From the NCBI RefSeq assembly GCF_023516435.1, contig NZ_CP097332.1:2108001-2172000 (forward strand): 64,000 nucleotides of DNA, read 5' to 3'. Position 1 is the first letter of the stretch, and each line of letters starts with the position of its first letter. The translations under genes and the position numbers were made by a program. Below are positions 59,123-64,000 of the stretch, piece after piece. This DNA is from Jatrophihabitans telluris. Its GTDB lineage: Bacteria > Actinomycetota > Actinomycetes > Mycobacteriales > Jatrophihabitantaceae. Under the pieces are notes generated by a model. It made no database searches, had not been told where the DNA came from, and saw nothing but the letters and a program-made list of their open reading frames with translations.

Positions 59123-59916
59123 GCTCATCGGATTCGGGTAGCGCCGCCGCGCTGCCCGATGCGCTGCCCGACGCGCCCCGCACGGTCGTGGTGATCCCGA
59201 CCTACGACGAGGTGGAGAACCTGCCGCTGATCCTGCAACGTCTGTTTGCGGCGAATCCGGAGGTGCACGCGCTGGTGGTCGACGACTCCAGCCCGGATGG
59301 CACGGGCGAGCTCGCCGACTCCCTCGCCAGGGACGACGACCGAATCCACGTCCTGCACCGCGAGGCGAAGTCCGGCCTCGGCGCGGCCTACATCGCGGGC
59401 TTCCGCTGGGCGCTGGAGTGCGAGTACGACCTCGTGGTCGAGATGGATGCCGACGGTTCCCACGCCCCCGAGCAGCTTCCGCGCCTGCTCGCCGGAATCC
59501 GGCACGCCGACCTGGTGCTCGGCTCCCGCTGGGTTCCAGGCGGCACGGTCGTGAACTGGCCCCGGTCCCGTGAGCTGCTCTCCCGCGGCGGGAACCTGTA
59601 CACCCGGATACTGCTCGGGCTGGATCTCAAGGACGCGACCGGCGGTTACCGGGTCTATCGCCGTTCGGTCCTGCAGACCATCGAGCTGTCAGGGATCGCG
59701 TCACAGGGCTATTGCTTCCAGGTCGATCTGGCCTGGCGCGCCGTGCAAGCCGGATTCCGGGTCGTGGAGATACCGATCACCTTCGCGGAGCGGGAACGGG
59801 GTGAGTCGAAGATGAGCGGGACCATCGTGCGGGAGGCTTTGCTTCGGGTGACCGAATGGGGCGCCGGCCACCGCGTGGCCCAGCTGCGGTCATTTGTGCG
59901 CCCACCGGGGCGCTGA
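59119..59916 (+). CDS. ppm1: Polyprenol monophosphomannose synthase Ppm1
   Basis: 265 residues, GT2 family glycosyltransferase. [16 protein letters not shown] opens the nucleotide-sugar fold; [10 protein letters not shown] and [14 protein letters not shown] supply the DXD-type metal site. It transfers mannose from GDP-mannose to polyprenol phosphate for lipoglycans and protein mannosylation. It overlaps lnt by GTGA. In mycobacteria the two are fused in one protein (Rv2051c); here they are separate genes. Confidence 0.9.
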   Translation: MSSSDSGSAAALPDALPDAPRTVVVIPTYDEVENLPLILQRLFAANPEVHALVVDDSSPDGTGELADSLARDDDRIHVLHREAKSGLGAAYIAGFRWALECEYDLVVEMDADGSHAPEQLPRLLAGIRHADLVLGSRWVPGGTVVNWPRSRELLSRGGNLYTRILLGLDLKDATGGYRVYRRSVLQTIELSGIASQGYCFQVDLAWRAVQAGFRVVEIPITFAERERGESKMSGTIVREALLRVTEWGAGHRVAQLRSFVRPPGR

Positions 59917-59931
59917 CGTAGCAGAGCGAAC

Positions 59932-59967
59932 GAAAGCCCGCACCCGATGTTCCGGATGCGGGCTTTC
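59932..59967. terminator. Bidirectional terminator between ppm1 and rbpA
   Basis: GAAAGCCCGCA (59932-59942) pairs with TGCGGGCTTTC (59957-59967), 11 bp around a 14-base loop. The T/A runs at the base give a partial U-tract on both strands between convergent genes. Confidence 0.75.
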
Positions 59968-59996
59968 TACTTGCGGCCTGGCGTGCAGGCGCGCTG

Positions 59997-60356
59997 TCAG
60001 GCGGATTTGGTCGACTTGCCAGACCCACGGCGAGCGCGCAGGACGTCAAGGCGCTCGGCGAGAACTTCTTCCAGGTCGGCGATGCTGCGCCGCTCGATCA
60101 GCATGTCCCAGTGCGTGCGCGGGGGCTTGACCTTCTTCGCCTCGGGCTCGGGCCCGTCGATCGACTTGGCGACGGTGCCGTCGAGGCGGCACTCCCACGT
60201 CGAAGGCAGCTCGGCCTCGTCGGAGAAGGGCACCGCAAATTCGTGGCCACGCTCGCAGCGGAACTTCACCAGACGGCGAGGCGCCGGCTCGGCGGCGTAT
60301 TCGGTTTCGTAACTGATTGCGCCGAGGCGGCTGCCTCGGAGAACACGATCGGCCAT
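59997..60356 (-). CDS. rbpA: RNA polymerase-binding protein RbpA
   Basis: 119 residues. It binds the primary sigma factor and stabilises the RNA polymerase open complex. The N-terminal tail MADRVLRGSRLGAISYETEY, core with FRCERGHEF and WECRLDG, basic linker KKVKPPRTHWDML and sigma-interaction helix DLEEVLAERLDVLR are all in family order. The core retains Cys, His and Cys of the zinc site but the fourth position is Asp. A strong GAGGAG precedes the ATG. Confidence 0.94.
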   Translation of the reverse strand: MADRVLRGSRLGAISYETEYAAEPAPRRLVKFRCERGHEFAVPFSDEAELPSTWECRLDGTVAKSIDGPEPEAKKVKPPRTHWDMLIERRSIADLEEVLAERLDVLRARRGSGKSTKSA

Positions 60357-60478
60357 GTCAGATCACTCCTCACCCACATCGGGGTACTGCGCCACCAACG
60401 AACGAATCACAGGGATGATTCCCGTGCAGTGGGACGGTGCGCACGCGGTCACTCGCAACACGAATTGCAAACGCTTTT

Positions 60479-60484
60479 ATCATA
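60479..60484 (-). promoter_or_regulatory. Candidate -10 box of rbpA
   Basis: TATGAT on the minus strand within a locally AT-rich 40 bases upstream of rbpA. No convincing -35 at 16-19 bases. It would give a leader of about 115 bases. Confidence 0.3.
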
Positions 60485-60523
60485 TCGCAGCTTCTAAGTG
60501 AAGGACGAATCGTTGCCGGTGTG

Positions 60524-61306
60524 TCAACGGTGAGTACGCTCTGCGCGAACGGTTGGTTCACCCGGAGCGGCGTCGTCGAAGGTGAGCTGTCCACGGCCGA
60601 CCCGTTCACCCGGTTCGCCGAGATCGCCACTGCGGTAATGGGCGCGGCAGAGCACCTGGTAGCGCACCGCGTCGTCGACCGCGGTGTCGGCCACGACCAC
60701 CGTGTCGCCCTCGCGCACGACGCGGTTGTGGACCACGCGGGCGTTCTGCTGCCCGGGCCGCCCGCACCAGCACAGGACCTCGACCTGGATCGCCGATATC
60801 TCGTCGGCAAGTTCGATGAGTCGCTTGGCTCCCGGCAGCAACCGGCTCCGGAAGTCGGTCGACAGCCCGAAGCAGTAGACGTCGACGTGGGACTCGTCCA
60901 CGAGCTCGGCGAGCTGATCGACATGCTCGGGGTTGAGGAATCCGGCTTCGTCGACGATCAGGTAGTCGACCCGCCGGCCGGCCGCCCACTGCTGTCGCAC
61001 CAGCCGCACCAGGTCCAGTTCGTCGGTCACCTCGATCGCATCGTGGGCCAAGCCGACCCTCGTCGTGATGGTCGGTCGGCCGGACCGGTCGTAACGGGTC
61101 AGAACGAGCCCGTGCCGGCCCTGCCGCGCGTGGTTGTGGTCGATCTGCAAGGCGAGAGTGGACTTTCCGCAGTCCATCGGGCCGTAGAAGAACTTCAGAT
61201 GCGCGGGCATCGCGATCGCGCGGCGGTTCCCGGCCGCCGGCACCGACGCGAGGGCACTGGAGAAGTCGGTGGGACGGTCTTGGGTGCTGTGCGCGGCGTC
61301 GGTCAC
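60524..61306 (-). CDS. tdk: Thymidine kinase
   Basis: Phosphorylates thymidine for nucleotide salvage. Walker A YGPMDCGKST, Walker B VDYLIVDEAGFL, and the zinc ligands C-x-C (VLCWCGR) with C-x2-H (LCRAHY). The core from MPAHLKFFYG starts at ATG 61210 (228 residues). GTG 61306 adds 32 residues; its codons keep the high GC third positions of the gene, and TAGCGT (61320-61315) ends eight bases before it. I therefore give the longer form, with 61210 as the alternative. Confidence 0.85.
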   Translation of the reverse strand: MTDAAHSTQDRPTDFSSALASVPAAGNRRAIAMPAHLKFFYGPMDCGKSTLALQIDHNHARQGRHGLVLTRYDRSGRPTITTRVGLAHDAIEVTDELDLVRLVRQQWAAGRRVDYLIVDEAGFLNPEHVDQLAELVDESHVDVYCFGLSTDFRSRLLPGAKRLIELADEISAIQVEVLCWCGRPGQQNARVVHNRVVREGDTVVVADTAVDDAVRYQVLCRAHYRSGDLGEPGERVGRGQLTFDDAAPGEPTVRAERTHR

Positions 61307-61398
61307 GGATCGGCACGCTACTACGGCGATGTTGCCCCGCTGGGCCGACAGCCCGCCTCGGTGGCCGGGTTCGGCCCCGCCGCACGGCGCACGCGACG

Positions 61399-62748
61399 TC
61401 AGACCCGAGCCGGAACCGTGTTGCCCGCCTGCTCGATACCGGCACGGAGGGGCACCCGTAGGAGCAGGACGAAACCGACGACGAAGAAGACCACGAGCGA
61501 GGCCAATGCGCTGCGATAAGAGCTGGTCAACTGATAGGCCAGACCGAAGATCAGTGGTCCCAGCCACGAGGTACCGGAGTCCGAGATCTCGTAGAAACCG
61601 AAGTACTCGGCCTCGCTGCCGGCCGGGATGAGCCGCGAGAACATCGACCGGGACAACGCCTGACTGCCACCCAGGACGATCGCCAGCGCGATCGCCAGTG
61701 CGTAGAACTGCCAGGCAACGCCGACCTGGAGCAGGTAGGCCACACCGATGAGCCCCAGCCAGGCCACCAGGGATCCGAGCACCACGCGCTTGGCCCCGTA
61801 GCGCGCTGCGAGGCGGCCGAGCCAGATCGCGCCGCCGAAGGCCACGAACTGGACCAGCAGGATAGCCGGCAGGAGCACGGTGTCGTCGAGGCGCAGTTCT
61901 TTGTCACCGTACTGCGCGGCCACCGTCGTCACCGTCTGGATGCCGTCGTTGTAGATGAGAAAGGCGATCAGGAACGCGAGCGTATGCGGGTAGCTCCGGA
62001 TGTGGGCAATCGTATGGCGCAGCTGTCGAAAACCCGCGCCGACGATCGATCCGGGCACCTGCCGCTGGGCGCTCGAAGGCAGACCGCGCAGCATTCGCCA
62101 CGGCAGGACATTGAACAGCGCCCACCAGACTCCGGCGCCGCAGAGCGAGATGCGCGCCAGCCACGCATCCGAGTTCAGCAGCAGGCTGAGCACGAAGTCG
62201 GCGGCGAGCAGCACTCCACCGCCGATGTAGGCGATCGCCCAGTTGAAGGAGGAGACCCGGTCACGTTCCTCGGTGTCGGACAGGTCGACGAGCAAGGAAT
62301 AGTTGACCACGGTTGCGCAGGAGTAACCCACGAACGCCACCACGTACAGCGCGGCGCCCAGTTGCCAGGCGCGGGCGGTCACGCCGAGCATGGCCGTACA
62401 GGCGGCGGCCGCGAGCCAGCCGAAGCCCAGAAGGATCTCGCGCTTTCGGCCGGTTCGATCGGCGATCGCGCCGACCACCGGCATGAGCACCACCAGAAGA
62501 ATTGTGGAGGCTGAAACGGTATAGACGAACAGGCTTCCCGGCGCGATGGGAATGCCGAGCACGTGTATGCGGCCGTTCTTCCCGACGGCATTCTCGGCCA
62601 CGGCGGTCAGATAGCGACCCATGAATACGGTGGTCACGATGGTGGGAAAGACGTGACTGGCCCAGCCGTAGAGGTACCAGCCCCGTAACTGGCGTTGTCG
62701 CCGGAGCAGCGCCGCTGCTGTCCCACCGGCCGCGTCTGCGGTGCTCAC
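61399..62748 (-). CDS. MFS transporter, UMF1/Atg22-like
   Basis: 449 residues with 12 predicted transmembrane helices. GWYLYGWASHVFPTIV near the start and the loop motif GAIADRTGRKREIL are typical of the UMF1 group, as is the gap with EAEYFGFYEISDSGTSWLGPL. The substrate is unknown. GTG 62748 overlaps the glycerophosphodiesterase stop by GTGA; upstream open frame lies inside that gene. Operon with the phosphodiesterase; tdk follows. Confidence 0.85.
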   Translation of the reverse strand: MSTADAAGGTAAALLRRQRQLRGWYLYGWASHVFPTIVTTVFMGRYLTAVAENAVGKNGRIHVLGIPIAPGSLFVYTVSASTILLVVLMPVVGAIADRTGRKREILLGFGWLAAAACTAMLGVTARAWQLGAALYVVAFVGYSCATVVNYSLLVDLSDTEERDRVSSFNWAIAYIGGGVLLAADFVLSLLLNSDAWLARISLCGAGVWWALFNVLPWRMLRGLPSSAQRQVPGSIVGAGFRQLRHTIAHIRSYPHTLAFLIAFLIYNDGIQTVTTVAAQYGDKELRLDDTVLLPAILLVQFVAFGGAIWLGRLAARYGAKRVVLGSLVAWLGLIGVAYLLQVGVAWQFYALAIALAIVLGGSQALSRSMFSRLIPAGSEAEYFGFYEISDSGTSWLGPLIFGLAYQLTSSYRSALASLVVFFVVGFVLLLRVPLRAGIEQAGNTVPARV

Positions 62749-63509
62749 TGGTTCCACTCGCCACGCTCCCGAAGTACCTCGCGCAGCAGGTCCGCGCGGT
62801 CGGTCATGATCCCGTCGACGCCGAGATCGAGAAGGCGGATCATCTCTGCCCGCCGGTTGATCGTCCATACGTGGACGGCTATTCCGAGGTCGTGGGATTG
62901 CGCCACGAACGCGCGGTCCACCAGCGGCAGCCAGCCGGCGTGGGCGGGCACTTGGGCGGCCATGTCACCGGTTTTCCCGCGACGCAACGAGGCCAGCAGC
63001 CGTTGTCGAAACGGTCCGCGCGCCTGGCTGGCCGTTTTGAGCCGCAGGATCTCCGGCGGGGACATGCCGGTGGCCACCGTCGGGCCGGCGGCATCGCGCA
63101 AGGCGATAAGTCGGGAGTGGGAAAAGGCGGCCAGTCGTACCCGTGACTCGGCCTTCGACGTCCTCAGCGCATCGAGCGTCGGCCCGATAGCAGCGTGTGA
63201 TTTGACGTCGATGTTCCAGTGCACGTGGGGGAAAGCGGCCAGTAGTTCGGATAGTTCGGGGATCGGTTCACGCCCGAGGATGCGCGCGCGCCTGATCACG
63301 TCGGCGCTGCTCGTCACCAGCCGGCCGGTCGAGTTGGTCACCCGGTCGAGCCTGTCGTCGTGGAAGGCGAACGCCACACCGTCGGCGCTGACTCGGGAAT
63401 CTGTCTCGAGGTAGTGGAACCCCAACTCGACGGCGGCGCGGAAGGCGGCGAGCGAGTTTTCGGCGCCTGCGGGGGAGAAGCCCCGGTGGGCGTAAGCGAT
63501 GGGGGACAC
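62745..63509 (-). CDS. Glycerophosphodiester phosphodiesterase
   Basis: About 254 residues of the GDPD TIM barrel. AHRGFSPAGAENSLAAF (catalytic His), ETDSRVSADGV and FHDDRLDRVTN (second His) are the catalytic block; VHVWTINRRAEM closes the barrel. It hydrolyses deacylated phospholipids to glycerol-3-phosphate and an alcohol. No signal peptide, so probably cytoplasmic. GTG 63509 has TACCGT (63521-63516) six bases upstream (leaderless). Confidence 0.88.
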   Translation of the reverse strand: MSPIAYAHRGFSPAGAENSLAAFRAAVELGFHYLETDSRVSADGVAFAFHDDRLDRVTNSTGRLVTSSADVIRRARILGREPIPELSELLAAFPHVHWNIDVKSHAAIGPTLDALRTSKAESRVRLAAFSHSRLIALRDAAGPTVATGMSPPEILRLKTASQARGPFRQRLLASLRRGKTGDMAAQVPAHAGWLPLVDRAFVAQSHDLGIAVHVWTINRRAEMIRLLDLGVDGIMTDRADLLREVLRERGEWNQ

Positions 63510-63572
63510 CCGGCCACGGTAACGAGTCTGTGACCGGGTCGCCCCCAGGGCCCGAGTAGACCGGCGATGAAG

Positions 63573-63589
63573 CTGACATAACGTGTCAG
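63573..63589. promoter_or_regulatory. Operator-like palindrome upstream of the phosphodiesterase
   Basis: CTGACA, five bases, TGTCAG: a perfect 6+5+6 inverted repeat 64 bases upstream of the phosphodiesterase start. Size and symmetry suit a dimeric regulator; none is identified. Confidence 0.4.
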
Positions 63590-63607
63590 GCGGTCCCGCG
63601 GACCGAC

Positions 63608-63654
63608 CGATCGGCATGGTCCGGGGCCAGGCGCCTGCCGGACCATGCCGATCG
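63608..63654. repeat. Long perfect inverted repeat with palindromic loop
   Basis: CGATCGGCATGGTCCGG (63608-63624) and its exact complement CCGGACCATGCCGATCG (63638-63654) flank 13 bases that contain the 10-base palindrome CAGGCGCCTG. The stem can extend by four pairs around one bulged A. It lies in the 63510-63928 non-coding stretch, between divergent genes, where no terminator is expected. The rest of that stretch holds a weak TTGAGT-N17-TATGTC promoter-like pair at 63832-63860 and nothing else I recognise. Confidence 0.7.
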
Positions 63655-63928
63655 AGTCGCGACCGTGTCCGCGTCGGACCGCCTGCAGGACCTGACGGTC
63701 CGTTGGGCGTTCCCGCTCACGGGCGCGAACATCAAGGTCTTACAGCCGTGCGAGCGACACAAGGGCCGAGCGCGAGCTGCATAAATTTCCTACCCTGCGT
63801 TCAGTGCCTGTCCGAGCGGGTCCACCGACATTTGAGTTATCCGATAATCGACATTATGTCAGTTCGACCAACGGCGGCCGGAACATCTGCCCCGCACCCA
63901 CTCGATGGTTAGGAGACCGGACCGCGAG

Positions 63929-64000
63929 ATGAGCAGCTGGCCAGGTCCGCCGCTCCGGGCGTCAACGAGATTGCGTTCGCGTGGACGACCGAGCCATCGG
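63929..64000 (+). CDS. Possible start of an unidentified gene, cut by window end
   Basis: ATG at 63929 opens a frame without stop to the end (24 codons, Arg/Ser-rich). AGGAG lies 14 bases upstream, wider than usual. Too short to recognise; a GTG at 63980 in another frame is an equal alternative. Confidence 0.25.
   Translation, partial: MSSWPGPPLRASTRLRSRGRPSHR

Overview
The window is 64 kb of GC-rich DNA from an actinomycete. The evidence is a complete Pup-proteasome locus (arc/mpa, dop, pup, prcB, prcA, pafA, pafBC), the mycothiol gene mshC, the RNA polymerase-binding protein RbpA, an F420-type LLM oxidoreductase and polyprenol-phosphate mannose synthase. From memory, the gene order follows the Mycobacterium tuberculosis block running from uppP (Rv2136c) to rbpA (Rv2050). 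It is much rearranged and has the separate lnt and ppm1 genes typical of non-mycobacterial lineages. A free-living actinomycete of the Frankia/Nakamurella/Jatrophihabitans type would fit, but the genus is a guess.

Layout. 0-7.1 kb: an OmpR-type response regulator and a histidine kinase flank a four-gene operon on the minus strand (lipoprotein, two ABC ATPases, FtsX-type permease). 7.1-16.9 kb: a TMEM175-type channel, tRNA-Leu(GAG), an M20 peptidase and a minus-strand run of aldo/keto reductase, RecD2-like helicase, membrane molybdopterin oxidoreductase, HrpB helicase and DUF5703. 16.9-24.8 kb: F420 oxidoreductase, then the actinobacterial cluster uppP, histidine phosphatase, DUF3090, SCO1664-type kinase-like protein and mshC, with an SRPBCC protein, a PP2C phosphatase and a PAC2 protein on the minus strand. 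24.8-33.3 kb: metH, HAD hydrolase, RecB-type nuclease, signal peptidase I, site-2 protease, tRNA m1A58 methyltransferase and ferredoxin. 33.4-47.0 kb: the Pup-proteasome locus, interrupted by two insertions. One is a convergent AAA ATPase/TPR membrane protein pair between arc and dop. The other is a Rieske lipoprotein with an ECF sigma/anti-sigma pair between prcA and pafA. 47-53.6 kb: small membrane protein, tatC, lipid kinase, CBS protein, helY and 5'-3' exonuclease. 53.6-64 kb: PfkB kinase, LacI regulator, amidohydrolase, lnt, ppm1, rbpA, thymidine kinase, MFS transporter, glycerophosphodiesterase, and a 419-base non-coding stretch with strong palindromes.

How the genes work together. Dop deamidates Pup, PafA ligates it to lysines, Arc/Mpa unfolds pupylated proteins through its C-terminal Gln-Tyr-Leu, and PrcAB degrades them; PafBC is a linked transcriptional activator pair. 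The Rieske lipoprotein has a Tat-type signal, and tatC lies in the same window. The sigma factor and the Rieske gene are read divergently from two promoters with the same ECF motif, TGAACC-N16-CGTA, so they appear to form one regulon. Many genes carry a TANNNT box ending 6-8 bases before the start codon and no Shine-Dalgarno sequence, so leaderless transcription is common here and decides several start codons. No CRISPR array, insertion sequence or prophage was seen. The window also contains several minisatellite-like tandem repeats.
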